Shown here piece by piece: positions 1-12,900 of a stretch of 64,000 bases of DNA. The notes under the pieces are model-generated. The model ran no database searches, was not told where the DNA came from, and saw only the letters and a program-made list of their open reading frames with translations. The translations under genes and the position numbers were made by a program. The stretch is from Anaeramoeba flamelloides (taxonomy: Eukaryota; Metamonada; Anaeramoebidae), in the NCBI GenBank assembly GCA_027625915.1, contig JANTQA010000047.1, positions 15,996,001 to 16,060,000 of the forward strand. Direction: 5' to 3'. Each line of letters begins with the position of its first letter. The first letter of the stretch is position 1.

Positions 1-901
1 ATTTACTTCTCAGAAAGAATTTATATTTCGAAGAAATTGGATAAATTAAACACTAATTCCAAAGTTAACATTAGCAAAAATCCGCAGAACAAATTCTAAA
101 ATAGTTTTTGAAAGAAAAATTCTCAAAAAAATGACCTTAAGGAATTTTCAAGTCTCAGATCATTTTTGAAAACATTTCAAACTTAAAAAAGTAATAGTAA
201 AAAATATTTAGAAAGATCAGTAAATTGTTTTATGTTTTTCGATTTGAAAAGGTAATTAGGAAGTATTAAAATCATATTTAGGACACGATAAATAAAAGGA
301 TAAAATTGTGAAATTTTTGCATTTAGTCAGAAACTTTCTTTTTTTCATAAAAGAAATTCTCTTGTGTAAATTAAATAGAGATTAAAGAAAAACTCCAGGG
401 TGATTTTATCAATTATTTCACGATTTTCCCCAGGAAACGTAGTCCTTAAAAACTTTTGTTTTCTAAAATGATCACTAAAAAATATTAAAAATCTACATGA
501 AATGAATAAATGATGAAACAAACAGTTTATAGAGAAAACATCTAAAAAATTAAACTCCACAATTGATTTAAAAAAAGTTGTTCGTATTTTTCATACTTTC
601 AGGCAAATGTAAAAAAAATTATTAATTGTAATCAAAAAAACCAATATTCTGATTTCCCTTTAAACACCAAAAAACAAAGAACAAAAACAGACAAAATGCC
701 TTACAAAATTTTCATTTTTTTACATTTTTTTTAACATTATTATTCGACAAAGTTTTTCTTTTTTTGCTTAAAAATCAAAACAACAACCAAACAAATAAGC
801 AACACCTCTTGCGCTTTTAAAAAATTTCTCAAACAAATCGAAACCATCCTTCATCATAATAAATTTTTTTTTTTTTTAAATCCAAAAATTTTTGTTTCTT
901 G
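1..901. other. gene-free AT-rich leader region
   Basis: No conserved coding stretch is visible on either strand. The only long open frames are low-complexity Phe/Leu/Lys runs produced by A/T homopolymers. The last ~100 bases before the phosphatase start are rich in A and T tracts, like the leaders of the other genes in the window. No RNA gene or clear repeat was seen. Confidence 0.6.
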
Positions 902-2218
902 ATGAATCAAATAAAATTTCAACAAACAAACAACAATATTGAAATTGAAAACCAACAGCCAACACGCAAAATCCGAAGAAAATTACCAAACAAATCTTTA
1001 AATTTGTTAAAAGAACCTACAAAGCAACAACAATTTTATTTTGAGTTTGCCAAAGTTTTTGAAGTAAAACATCCTTTTTTCAAAAAAAAAAAAAAAAAAA
1101 AAAAATGTTTTGTGTTTTTTTTTTATTTTAATTTTGGGAACAAACCAAAAAATCAAAGTCGCTTTTATATTTTATCCCAAACCTTTTTTTAAAAAAAATA
1201 ATAACACAGAAAATTTTTTTATCGTAAAACCTTTTTATTAATTTAATATTTTTTTTTTTTGTTTTCAAATTTCAACCCCAAAACAATGATCTCTTCTTTT
1301 TTTTCGATACCTTCCTAGAAAACAAAAAAAAAAATCCAAAGAACAAGGCAATTAGTCAAATTATTACCTAAACAACGAAAAAGGGATCGAGGCAAGATAA
1401 CGTTGTGCTTAGATTTGGACCTGACTTTAATATATAGTCAGTTTACGCCTTTTGAAGGCTATGAATTTACGTTCACATTGCAAAACGAAAATGGCACACA
1501 CAATGTCTATGTAAAGAAAAGACCATTTTTAGAAGAGTTTTTAACTCGGTGCTCCGAATTGTTTGAAGTGGTGCTCTTCACTGCATCCCAGCGAGCGTAT
1601 GCAGAAAAGATCCTGAATTGGCTGGATCCTGATCGAACTCTGATCAGGTATCGCCTCTATCGTAACGCGTGCTCAATGTTCTTGGGCAATTATCTTAAGG
1701 ACTTGTCGTTACTAAACCGAGACATTAATTCAATTATTATTGTTGACGACGTGCCTGCTAGCTTTTGTTTCCATAAGCCAAACGCACTCCAGATTCCGCC
1801 ATTTACCATGAAACCAATCAATGGCCAAAAATCTCTTGACATTTCTGATAACCAATTACAAATCATTATGAAAATTTTGTTACAAATCGCTAAAAACGGA
1901 AATGTCATCAAAACCATTTCTCAAATTCGATCAAGCCAAAAAAAAAAATTCAAAGAAATCAAAAAAAAATCGTCCAAATGCGCCAAAAAATTTCATCAAA
2001 AAAAAAAGCATTTTAGTTTAAAAAAAAAGAAAAATAAAAATTCAAACCAAATTGAAATTGAAAATACCAAAAACGACAACATTGAAAATGAAAACGAAAT
2101 TCAAAGGAAAAGTTCCAGTGAAAATGAAAGTGAAAGCGATATCGAAATGGGCTTTATTCTTGATCGGAAAAGAAAAAAAAAAAAAAAAAGAATTAGAAAT
2201 ATATTTTCGATCCTATAA
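902..2218 (+). CDS. FCP1/SCP-like (NLI-interacting factor family) protein phosphatase, two exons
   Basis: Proposed CDS is join(902..1063,1319..2218), 353 residues. The intron has GT at 1064 and AG at 1317-1318, phase 0, and restores the family lead-in 'KLLPKQRKRDRGKITL' just before the catalytic motif. Seen: the DxDx(T/V) motif as D86-L-D88-L-T90, then VYVKKRP, the 'LFTAS' strand, GNYLKDLS with the conserved Lys near 181, and a VDD pair near 197-198. These are the HAD-fold catalytic elements of CTD small phosphatases, which use an aspartyl-phosphate intermediate on phospho-Ser/Thr substrates such as the RNA polymerase II CTD. The usual Glu in DLDETL is Leu here; that position is not catalytic, so activity is likely. 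The last ~110 residues are a Lys-rich and Glu/Ser-rich tail, suggesting nuclear localisation. The AT-rich first exon (54 residues) has no recognised domain. Exact substrate is not deducible; SCP, Dullard or a divergent paralogue are all possible. Confidence 0.85.
1064..1318 (+). other. spliceosomal intron of the CTD phosphatase gene
   Basis: Starts GTAAAA and ends CTAG, 255 bp, phase 0. It contains a 24-nt A run and several T runs. Removing it joins a Met-initiated frame to the catalytic frame without frame change and bypasses the in-frame TAG at 1316-1318. The A/T homopolymers inside suggest rapid length change. Confidence 0.75.
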
Positions 2219-2474
2219 TAACATTGTTTTATTAGATTTAAGATTTTTTTTCTGTTGAGAATTTTTTCTTTGAGAAAAATAATATTCTTTGTAATTTTCA
2301 TCATATTTTTTATTTAAACAAATTTTTAACACTATTTAATTTATTTTTACAAAATAATAATTTTATTTAAATTATTTTTTACATTTTCAAAAGTTTGTTT
2401 TGTTTTGAAAGCACCATATATTTTGGAAAAGTAACAATTCTGTCTTTTTTTTTATCAATTTTTTTCATTTACAG

Positions 2475-2715
2475 CCGTTTCAACCCTACCATGAAATTTA
2501 TGATAAACAGAAAATCCATTTTCTTTATCATACTTGACTTTTTAAATTAGGATTTTAAGGTTCTGTGGTGGCCTATTACAAATCGTGAAATTTATATACT
2601 CTAACAAAAATTTGCCTAAGAGAAAATATTAGAATTTGAATTTTTGAATATAAACCTATCTAAATGATCAATAATTTTGAAAAATTTCCAAATTTTTGGT
2701 TGATCCTTAAGGGAG
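2475..2715 (+). repeat. partial copy (left half) of dispersed repeat D
   Basis: Matches 4720-4950 along its length, with shared landmarks 'gaaatttat.ataaac.gaaaa', 'ccattacaaatcgtgaaa' (here 'cctattacaaatcgtgaaa') and 'tttttggttgat', and with scattered substitutions and small indels. Its right half is missing here; the sequence diverges after 'ggttgatcctt'. Confidence 0.7.
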
Positions 2716-3583
2716 GAGCTACACCATAAGACATGATAAAAATTCGAGAGGGATGAGATAAGAACATTTTTATTTTAGTGGCGTGTGATCCTAGATTCTC
2801 TAAAAATTTTATTTAAAAAATTATTTGTTATTTTTTTTTTCGTAATGTTTAACTAATAAAACAAAAAGAGAATATTTGAGAAAATAGTTTTTTTTTTTTT
2901 TTATCAAAATAAACTTAATTCCAAAAATTTGGGCACAGTTTAAACAATCGAAAGAATATTAATACCATACTTTATATTCAATTTGGAACAAATTTTGATT
3001 TATCAAACTGATTCATTTTTTGTCTTTTTTGTTTTTTGTTTTCATTTCGTTTTTTCCAATAATGATATATTTTTCGTTAGATCTGGGATTTTTTATCGAT
3101 GGTTGATAGAATGTTACTGTCGAGTTTCTTAAATTGAAAATCCACATACAATTGGTCCAGGGTATTTTATCATTTGATCGATCAACAATTATAGGTGTAA
3201 TTGTAACAAATTTACCAATACAATTTTTGTTCAGCTCGTTTTATTATTTTGGATACACTTCTTTTGTTTTTTTTGTTTTATATTGTTTTCTTTTATTTGG
3301 ATGAAAATGATTGCTTATAAAAAAATATTAATACTTTGTTACTTAAATGTGGTTTTATCTTAGGTTTGTAAAAATATAATAAATTGAATTTTTGTTTTCC
3401 TCTTTTTGATTTTAGATTTGTCTAATTTTTGGAATGGGGTTTAGTTTTTTTTTTGGGAGAATATAATTTTAGATTCTTAGAATAAAACTTATAGCTATTT
3501 TTTGGTTTAAATTTTGATGAAATATAATCATATTCAATTTCTCCAATTCCACCAAATCCAACTATTTAAAATCCTAACAAGTA

Positions 3584-3787
3584 ATGATTTGGGATAATTA
3601 TTATTCTTTTTGGAATCCTTCGAGCTATTTAAGCCCTATTCATGTTTCCTTTGGTGATTCTCCAGATTGTAATATTGTTGTTCATTTTAAACAAAATCCA
3701 TTAATCCCAAATGTCACTGATAAAAAAATATTTCGAATTGTTTTTTGTTGTCAGGATTTAAAAAAATCAAAAATGATGAAAAAATAA
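3584..3787 (+). pseudogene. short coding-like fragment, weakly purple-acid-phosphatase-like
   Basis: A 67-residue open frame that is less biased than the surrounding noise. It contains 'SPIHVSFGDSPDCNIVVHF', which resembles the short beta-strand region (HxSFGxxPxxxxVxW) at the N-terminus of purple acid phosphatases, but the Trp and the downstream metal-binding metallophosphatase motifs are absent. A TAA lies just upstream in frame and the frame ends in Lys-rich noise. It could be a captured exon fragment, a decayed gene or chance. No flanking exon was found. Confidence 0.2.
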
Positions 3788-4070
3788 TAAATGAAAAAAT
3801 TAAATGACACATTTGAATGTTGAGATAAGGATAAAAGATCAGTCATTCAAGATTTAAAATACTATTTTAAGCAATTCAACTCAACACAACATTCTATTGT
3901 GGCAATTTCTTTGAGAACTTTGAAAAAAAAATTTAAAAAATCTAATAAATCAAGCACTTTAAATAACAAAAATCAATGATTTTACAACCAAAGTAAAAAA
4001 TGTTATTTTCTGATCCTCTTTAAAATTGTAAAAAAGTGAAAAATTTTCCTTTACTGTGGCTACCCCCTTA

Positions 4071-4350
4071 ATTTCTAAACACCTTGAAATCAAATGGTAA
4101 GACCATTTCAAAGTTGTTATAAAATTTGATCTCCAACCTTTGGAAACTTTATTTTGGATTTTTGAATTTATTTGATAAACGACAAGATTATTTTACTCTG
4201 TCTTTCAAATTTGAAAGTTTTTAAAAAAACCTATGTTAAACCAGAAAAATATGAAATAGAGTTTAACATAGGTTTTTTTTTTGTGTCTAACTAGGACAAA
4301 AAAGTGTATTTCTATATCTACCAAATTTCAGGGTAGACTAGGAAGGGATG
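4071..4350 (+). repeat. partial copy (right half) of dispersed repeat D
   Basis: Aligns with 4953-5240: shared 'atttctaaacacctt', 'aatggtaaga', 'tttggaaact', 'tctatatct.ccaaa'. Diverged, with a short perfect hairpin located inside this copy only. Confidence 0.65.
4224..4278. repeat. perfect 18-bp inverted repeat (hairpin)
   Basis: Left arm 4224-4241 'aaaaaacctatgttaaac' and right arm 4261-4278 are exact reverse complements, with a 19-nt loop. Further A/T pairing is possible outside the arms. The lack of mismatches contrasts with the old, diverged repeats around it. Confidence 0.8.
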
Positions 4351-4719
4351 TAAGGATTTTTATACAATGTGTTTAGATACAACCGTACCAAACCTAACGT
4401 TAAAATTTATAAAACATATAAATTGATTTTTTATGATTAAAAAATTAGCCTGTATTATAGACCGTAAAATGGTTATAAAAATTTATTATAAAAATATCAA
4501 TTGGACTTGAAGAAAAAAAATCACTGTTATCCCATTTTTTGATTTCTGACAATGACAAATAAATTGAGAAAAAACTAATATTAATGTTGATCTTCCATTT
4601 TCAAGATTGCAAAAAAAGCAGGTTTACACAATTTAAAATTGATTTTTAAAAAAAATACTTTTGTTTTTTTTGGTGATTTTTTTCCTTTGTAATTTAATGT
4701 TTATCGTTGTTTCCACAAC

Positions 4720-5240
4720 CTTTCAAACCCTCCCCTGAAATTTATAATAAACTGAAAATTCATTTTCTATCTCACACTTTCATTTTTATGAGAGGATTTT
4801 ATGGCTATGTAAATAGCCCATTACAAATCGTGAAAATTTATAATAGAACAAAAAATTTCAATAGAGAAAATATTTGAATTTGAATTTTTGACTAGAAACC
4901 TTCAAAATGATCAATAGTTTAGAAATTTTTTTAGGTTTTTGGTTGATACTTGATTTCTAAACACCTTAAAATATAATGGTAAGACTGTTTCACAGTGGTT
5001 CTTGTAATTCTATTTTTTCTGATCTTTGGAAACTTGTTTTGTATTTTTTAATTAATTTATTAAATACCATAATTTTTTACCAGTCTTTGAAAAATGAATT
5101 TTTTTAAAAAACCTCATCAAATCAAACAATTATGTGATATTATATAATCTAGGATTGTTGTTTTTTGTATTTAAAAGAGATAAAAAAGTCTTTTTCTATA
5201 TCTGCCAAAATTTATAGTCGGTTTGGAATGGCTACTAAAC
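4720..5240 (+). repeat. dispersed repeat D, most complete copy in the window
   Basis: Carries both halves in one block: the left half matches 2475-2715 and the right half matches 4071-4350. No coding potential, no clear terminal inverted repeats and no poly-A tail. Nature unknown; probably an old non-autonomous mobile element. Confidence 0.55.
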
Positions 5241-5332
5241 CACACCTACGATAATTTTTTATAATGAGATTGGTGCTGTTGTAAAATGAATTATGGAACA
5301 GAAACTACAATATAAGTGTAAATAGTAATGTA

Positions 5333-5665
5333 GTAAAAAATTGTATATTTAAGATTTTATAGATAAATAAAGAGTTTCATGTATTTGTCCAAATTTGGGT
5401 TTTACTAAAAAAGCATCTGTTTTGATTTTTGAGAAAAATTTTTTTTTCGAATATAAAATCATTTTTAAAGACAAATATTTTGTTTGGGAATTAGATGTAT
5501 TTTAAAAAATTGAAAGATCTTTATTCACCAAAAGATTTTTTGAATAATATTTTTATTATTCTATCAAGATAATCAGATATTATATTTATTATTACGAATA
5601 TTTGGATAAATGAATGAAACTCTTTATTTATCTTTAAAATTATAAAAACTCTATTTTTTACAACC
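5333..5665. repeat. inverted repeat with ~65-bp arms
   Basis: The arm around 5333-5397 contains 'gataaataaagagtttcat' and the arm around 5600-5665 contains its reverse complement. The arms are diverged outside this ~20-bp core, and about 200 bp lie between them. Looks like a degraded fold-back element. No target duplication was identified. Confidence 0.6.
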
Positions 5666-6975
5666 TTAATATTTTAACTTGTGAATTCGGTCCTTTTATC
5701 AAAATATATAGATTAGGTATCTTTGTAAGTGATATGTTTGGGAAATAAGAATTAATATTCTGGAAAATAAATGACAAATCTATTGAAAATATAAATTATA
5801 AATTATACACTTGGTTATCAATAATTAAAATCATCAATGTTACAGGAAACACAATGATAACTAGTTTAAATATCCAAAGTGATATACAATCAAATTGAAA
5901 TTTTCTTGAATTCAGAAGCTAAAGTTATTGTAATTTGAAACATTTTTTATTAACGATTATTTTTTGAAAAAAAAAAAAAATAATAATAACCACTCAGAAC
6001 CAATTGCAAAGAATCTTTTTAAAAATTATAAAAAATTCTTGTTAAAAATAATAGTATTCTTCCATAAATATATAATTTCGCTTAAAGGATCTCAGTCAAA
6101 AACGAAAAATTAAAGATTTTTTTCAAGAATCAACAAACATCACATTGCTTAGAAATAAGATAAATAATAAATTTTGTATTAAAATTGATATTCATAAAAG
6201 AAATACCTTGTGTAAACTATAATTTTTCAAAAAAACTAAAAAATTTAAAAATAAATTTTTTGGCATTTATCTATTGTAAACTCCCATACAAAATGTCTCA
6301 ATTTTTTTTTGGAAAAATGAAAATTGTAAACCATTTGATTTTTTAATTGTAAGTGTTTCAATTATAGAAGAAAATACATGGCCACATTTTTTGTTCGAGT
6401 TAATTTGTAGGGTTTCAAACTTATGGTTTTGGAATTGACTTTTTGAACAAAAAAATAAATAAAAAAGAATCAAGATAAAAAAAAAATAAAAAAAACAAAA
6501 AACAAAAAAAAATTGACTAAATTAGAAATAAAAGTTCTTGATCTAAAAATTTAAAATTTTGTTTTGAGAAGAATAATGGATTAAAAATTTTAGAATGTAT
6601 TCTATTTCTTCAATAAAAATGGTTTACTTTGACCGAAAAAGTGTTTAAAAGATTATAGGATAAACTGATCAGCATATTAATTGTTAGATATTCATCTCAA
6701 AATGAATTAGTATTTATTTCATAAAATATGTTGATTAAATTTTCAATTTTTCAAAATCAGACTTTTTCTAAAAAATTCTTCAAAACGAATTTCATTCTTT
6801 AAAATTTTACAAGTAATTATGTGATACTTTTAAAATAATTAAAAGGTTTAAAAATAATAACAAAAAAAAATTAAAATATTAGAATTTATTGTTTCTTTAA
6901 AATTGAAGTTTATTTTTTGTAAAAAAAAAAAAAAAAAAAAAATGAGAAAATAACGAAATAAAAACTAAAAAAAAT

Positions 6976-9900
6976 TTAAAAATCTTTATCCCAAATTATG
7001 ATTGCTGTACCTAGTTGTTTGAAAACATTTTGAGATAAATTTTGAGGGATTGACAAATCAAGTGAAAACAACAATTCAAGACGGGTAGAATTAAGGTACA
7101 CTGGCAATGTGATTGTATTTTTAACCTTTTCGTCAGATCTTTGTACCCATTTTAATAAAACATTATTGAGGATATTTGAGATTTGGTCTGTGATTCTCAG
7201 TGAGTTATTGTTATAAACTGCGCCTTCGAGCAGTAATTTATTGATATAATAGCTTTGGTTGGTTACCTTTTCATTTGTATCTATGGTGATTTGTAATTGT
7301 AAGGTTTCGAGTGACCATTCCATTGCATGTGCTGCCGATTGTCTTGTCGCTGTTATAAAGGCGGAGGGGTCGAACAATCCGCCTAGCCATATCCCCTGTG
7401 ATCGGCAAAGGTCTTGTGACGAGGCGATCACATTTAATTGCTTAATTCTGGAGGAGAAGTCTGCGATCCAATGGTCCACTGCGACGTCATCGATGGGGTA
7501 CAATTTCCATGACTTGGGCACTTGCCCGAGGGACAGTTCTGTGATCATTTTCTTAAAGTAACCAGAATTTTTACGTAATCCGTTACAAATGGATTGGATG
7601 ACAGTCAAATCGTTGATCACGATTTTCAAAATCCTTTGCCCCACTTTAATTTCTGTATCAAAGCATCTCCACATTGGGTCCTTGATTGATAATTTCGTTT
7701 TCTTGAGGGATTTTAGCGAAGGAGGTATTTGATGTAACCATTGTTGGGTACTATTTTCAAGGGTCTTGAGCCACATGGGCCTTTTATCTTTTACTTTTTT
7801 GACTTTCTTCGATTTCTTTTTCTGTTCCTTTTGGGTGCTTACATTATCGTCATCATCAACTTCAAGATCTTCAAAGACGTTTTGCATTTTTCTCAAAGTG
7901 GTGATTGTAGCTCGGCCTTTGTTCGATAACAATAATAGCTCTGCGTTCTTTGGTAAGCCCAACCATGTTGGGTTTTCTGTTCTGGGCAATTCTTCAACCC
8001 ATTTTAAATAGGTTTCCAGATCTGTGCCGCTGGGTGGTCGTAATACGAACCGTTCGTTGGTTTCTGTGTTAATATAGTCGATCAATTTGAAATCCTTTGA
8101 AAAGCTTTCTGGCACAAACAACTTTTGAAGCATTCCCTCCAATAGGGTTTGATCGAATGCGTTATCAACTCGGCCGCCATACATGACGTCACCAAGGAGC
8201 TTTCTAATTGCCTCCCAGGGGATATTTCGTGGATCGATATTCTTTTTATTGAGTCCAATTTTGTCGATCCAATAGTCGATGGTATCCAGCGAGGTGCGCT
8301 GATCGCTTTCATTAAATTCGTATCCCTTGGACCAACCGAGCGGCCTGTATCTGATCCTTTCTTGGACAATGGAATGGAACCATGCCAGTAAAAAGTAGAG
8401 TCTCGATCGTTGGCTTGGCTGCTGTGTGATCCTTTCCTTGGGTATCATGGAAAAGGTATGGTACAGATTAGCTTGGATACCTGGGGGTGGTTCAAAGACA
8501 AAGATTTGGGAAATTCTAATAAAGGTTGGTGGCAATTTGTCATTGAATTCTGTTGTCAAAAAGATTCTAAATCGTGGGTCCGTTGAGGGTATCGAAGTGA
8601 TCCGCTTCTCAAGATCTGTCAGCCATTTGGGTGTCAGGTGAACATTCTTCAGGAGCACCCATGTGCCCTTCCTTGCTGCGCTCGTCACTGCATTGAAGGC
8701 ATTTCTCCTTGATTCGCTGGAACCGATAGCTATGGAGGTACATTTGACACCTAATTCCTTGACCAGCTCATCTACTCGGACCGAGGGGTCGTGGCCCGGC
8801 TGGGCGCATAATAGAATGGGCTCGATTGCTTTGGATTTCTCTTGCTCTAGCACGACTTTTAAATCCAAAGCCGGTAGTGTCAAAAATCCCTTACCTAATA
8901 CTGCCTCTACAAATTGAGAACCAGAGGCCAAAATTCGATCGGGGTGTAGGGCCTTGATCAAGAGCAATCGTTTAAATAATTTATCTGTGTCATCCTTCTC
9001 AAACTGGCCTTCGAAGGATTGAGGAATCAAGGTTTCTGCATTGTTTGATTTGAAGAACTTTTGCCATTCGTTACCATTTTGTTTCATGCTATCAACTAAA
9101 TTGGTAAAGGCATTTAATTGCAACAGCTTTTTCAATTGATTTTTTTGGGATTTGTTTAAATTGAAGGGCTTTGTGAAATCCAAATTGACCTTTGTTTGGA
9201 TCCCGCGGCTGATATTCAATAAAAAGGATAGCTCGTCCTCGTCGAGCTCCTTTTCAATTTCCTGTAATCTAATTTGTGCCAATCTTAGGGCAAAGGTTAA
9301 ATGATCTCTGTTCAATAGCCCCACCGCGACTCTTCTAAATAGAGTCGTGTATAGATCCCCAGACAGTATTTGCAATCTTTGTTCCTTATCTCCCTTGACC
9401 GTTTCCAATTTGGGGTTATTCACGTTTACAACCTTTTTAAAGATTTCCAAAAAGAAGTTCAAACTGAATTGGTAAAGGAAATGAACAATGGACATCTGCT
9501 CTAATACAAAATACATTCTACTGGTCGCTAATGAAAATGGCTGATAGACATTTGAGATCATCAAAATTTCGTCCCAGGTTTTGTCAGCCTCCAATGCCTT
9601 TTTATTAATTATATTGGCCTGCTTTTTCAATTCGACTAATTTGTTTAAGACGGTATTATCATCCAAGATGGAGCCTTCCACTCGTTGTAAAGTTTGTAAT
9701 AATTGCTTTTCCAATTTTCGAATTTGCAATTTAAACTCGCCCTGTAATTTCAAAACATTGGATCGAGCTTCATCGATATCTGGTCTTTCGGTCTTCAGGG
9801 TATGATTTAAGCATTGGCTTTGCAAAGAGGCCAATGTGACAGTGAAATTACAAAATGTGACTCTCGAGCACAAGTCCGGTGTGAAATTGAACGTTGGATC

Positions 9901-12900
9901 CCTTGTGGTCATAAACATTTGGAAACTTGGCGAAAAATCGATCTCTTGATCGCCCAGCCTAATAAGCTTCCTACCGCCGGTCTTCTGGTATTCCTTATTC
10001 AATACCGTATTTAAGATGAGATCAACATATTCAGCATCCTCGATTAGGAGGCAAGTACCAAATCGTAATGCGCCCTCCAATTTTTTCATCAAGTTGTCGT
10101 CCAAAAAGGATGTCTTTTGGATATTTTTGTCCTTATATTGGTTCATGATAAATTCTGTCGCCTGCCCACTGGGGTCAATGACGAGTGGGTACCTTTCGAA
10201 TCTGTTCAAAATAATGGCATTCTCGGTACAGATATCATCAACGGGCAATTTATTTGACTCCCATTCCAATCTTTGCTCCGGTTCGGATAAAAATTCAATC
10301 AGGCTTAGTTGCTTCTCTGTTTGGATTTGAATTTTGGTCAAATACATTTTCCAATTTTTGATGATCAGTTCTCGATATCGCTGATCAAAGAACCCAATGT
10401 AGGTAATAAATGCAGCAGAAATTAAGACATCTCCCGGAAGGGTTTCCATTTGTCTTTGGAAAGAGCCAGATTGTTCAGTCCATCTGTCATGTTCATCTGC
10501 CAAGCTGTTTAATAGCTTTTCAGATCTTTCCACTTTCTCGTTGACCTTGCCCATTTCTCCCTTAATCCTTTCACTTTCCGTCAATAGAACAGAATATTCC
10601 TCCTTATACTTTTTGATGTCCAATTTCAATTTATTCAATTTCTTGTTTATTTTATTTAGAGATACCTCTGCTAATTTAGCTGCCTTTGTTAATTTTTGCT
10701 TTGTGGATTTCAATGGCGCCACATTCAGTAATGCCGTAGCTAATTTACATTGTGCAGTTAACCATCCAAATAGGCTACCACAGGCTTGGCTTGCCTTGCT
10801 GATCACTTCCTTCGTTAATTTTTTTTCTTTGATGTACTTTTGAATAAGTGTAGGCACCTTGTTACTCACACTCTTGGTATCAAAGCTGATGACTGTTTTC
10901 AAAAATCCCTTCTTCTGTAAAACCTTTCTGATGGATCCCCATTCTAAATCGCCCTGTCCCAGCAGCATACAGACATATCTGAGGGTCTCTCGAATGGAAT
11001 CCTGTGGCCTGACATAGCTTCTTAATAGATCTAGTTCCTTTTTAGATACCCTTTTCAAATCTTTCTTGGCCTGTTCAACGGCCGGCTGAATTTCCGATAA
11101 TTCGCTTTGGATTTGCTTTGTTTTCTCTTGAATGATGATGGTTTTTTCTTCCAATTGCGTTTGTAAGGTTTCTGCTTCCTCTCTCTGGGTTACAGCTTCC
11201 TTCCTATTTTCAATAATTTGCTTCAGTTTAATTTTACTTTCCTCTTGCTTTTCCTTCAGTTGCCTTTCCTTTTCTTGCAATTCCGTTCGTAATTCTGCGA
11301 CTCGATCTTTTGTTTCTTGCATTTTTTTGAGCCCAATATTTAAATGTAATTGTTGCTCTTCCAATTCCTGCTTTTTTTCCTTGTACAATTTATTAAAATG
11401 GATGATCATATCCAGATAGTGTCTTGGTGTCATATGGTTCATTCTTCCTTGACTCTTTTGTAATTTTTTGGAGAATTTCTCGACAGAGCTTTGGATCCAG
11501 ACGGATGCAGCAATTAGTGCCTGTCGATGATTAATTTCCTCAATTCCATTTAATTGCATGATACTTGGCAAAATTAAGTGCTTCGGTGGCGATTTGTATT
11601 CCTTTTTATCCAGATAGATTGATTTTAGCCATTCAAAGCCAACTTCATACATGGCCTCATCTGACCAAGTGCCAAAGTAATCGAGCACACAACGATTTAA
11701 TAGCGCAGGCGATTGCACAGATCTGTTTGAAAAATCGGCATTAGCGGGGTTCATTGTAAACACTACATGCAAGTTATTTTGTACCTGCTTCGTGAAATAT
11801 TGGTAAAGTTCTTCGTCGGTGTCTATTAATTTCCCGTCTTGTCGAGCTACATCCCGAACTTGGTTTAATAATCCCGAGATACCCTCTCCTTCGTCAAATA
11901 GTCCCGGTACCTCACCAGAGGCCAACAGGGCATTCATTCTTTCCAAAAATGCGGAACTGAGGATGTTACTTTCATCAAAGATGAAGCAAATTCGTTCGCC
12001 CTTCAGGCCTGCTCTTTTCATGACTGTTCTGAGGTCTTCATCAAATTCTGTTAATCCGTATCCTCGGTTAATTTTGATTTGGAATACACTCAGGCCATTG
12101 ACCCATGCCACGAATCTACTCAAGACCGTTTTACCTGCACCACTGGCACCAACTAATAATGCATGGCCCTTAGGCTGCTTGAGTACACGATCAATTCTTA
12201 GAATGTGGTCGATGGCCTCGTTAAATAATACCAATCTGACATGATACTCTTCTTCGTGGAAGGTTCTGAGTCTTCGCTTGATGTATTCCTTCAATTCGTT
12301 CCTCTCGACATTGACATAATCCTTGGACATCCAGTCACTGAACAATAACGGTCTGCCCAATGCCCTTTCCTTGTTAGCGGAGGGGAAATGCTTTGTGAAA
12401 ATTCGATCAAGAACTTCATTGGTCCATTGCCTATTTTCGTCTTCAATGATACGATCTTGAAACAGCCTTAACGCCTCATGTGCGGTGATTCTGACAAGCA
12501 TATTCAGATCAACACTTCTGCCCAATGGCTTCAAAATGGACACCAATGCCCTGCACCATCTACTCAACTCCCTGGGAGAATAAATATAAAAGGGCTGCAT
12601 TTCCGTTGTCAGCTTTGTTTGATTTGCCAGATAGAATTCGATCATGGATTCCGTTAATGCGCTTGAATGCTTTCGTAGTCTTGGCGTCAATCGTAACACT
12701 GCCCTATTAAAGGTACCATAGATTTGCCTGAGCGACTCTTCGCCGGGGTAATCAACCAAGAGAACTGGCGAGTGTCTTAAGAATCTATGGCTCAGGGGGA
12801 TCCTGCCGGCATAGGTGCCGTAGCTACCCGAAACTGGATTACATGCGCCAATAAAGCAAATCTTTTCGAGGGTGACCCATTGGTAATCGGAGATCCTCCA

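Larger units (their letters stand above)
2219..6975. other. gene-free interval with old dispersed repeats
   Basis: Between the phosphatase and the 3' end of dynein there is no convincing gene. The interval holds a ~520-bp dispersed element and two partial copies, a perfect short hairpin, a longer inverted repeat and one short coding-like fragment (each listed separately). The rest is A/T-rich sequence with homopolymers in which I see nothing. Confidence 0.6.

Noticed and set aside
899-1192. A 97-residue stand-alone protein with a poly-Lys centre
   Set aside because: The first 54 codons fit as exon 1 of the phosphatase ending at a GTAAAA donor; the remainder is intron sequence with A and T homopolymers.
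1600-1660. Impression that GATC is over-represented in exons
   Set aside because: Noticed by eye (for example three within ~35 bp here) but not counted against codon-matched expectation, so no claim is made.
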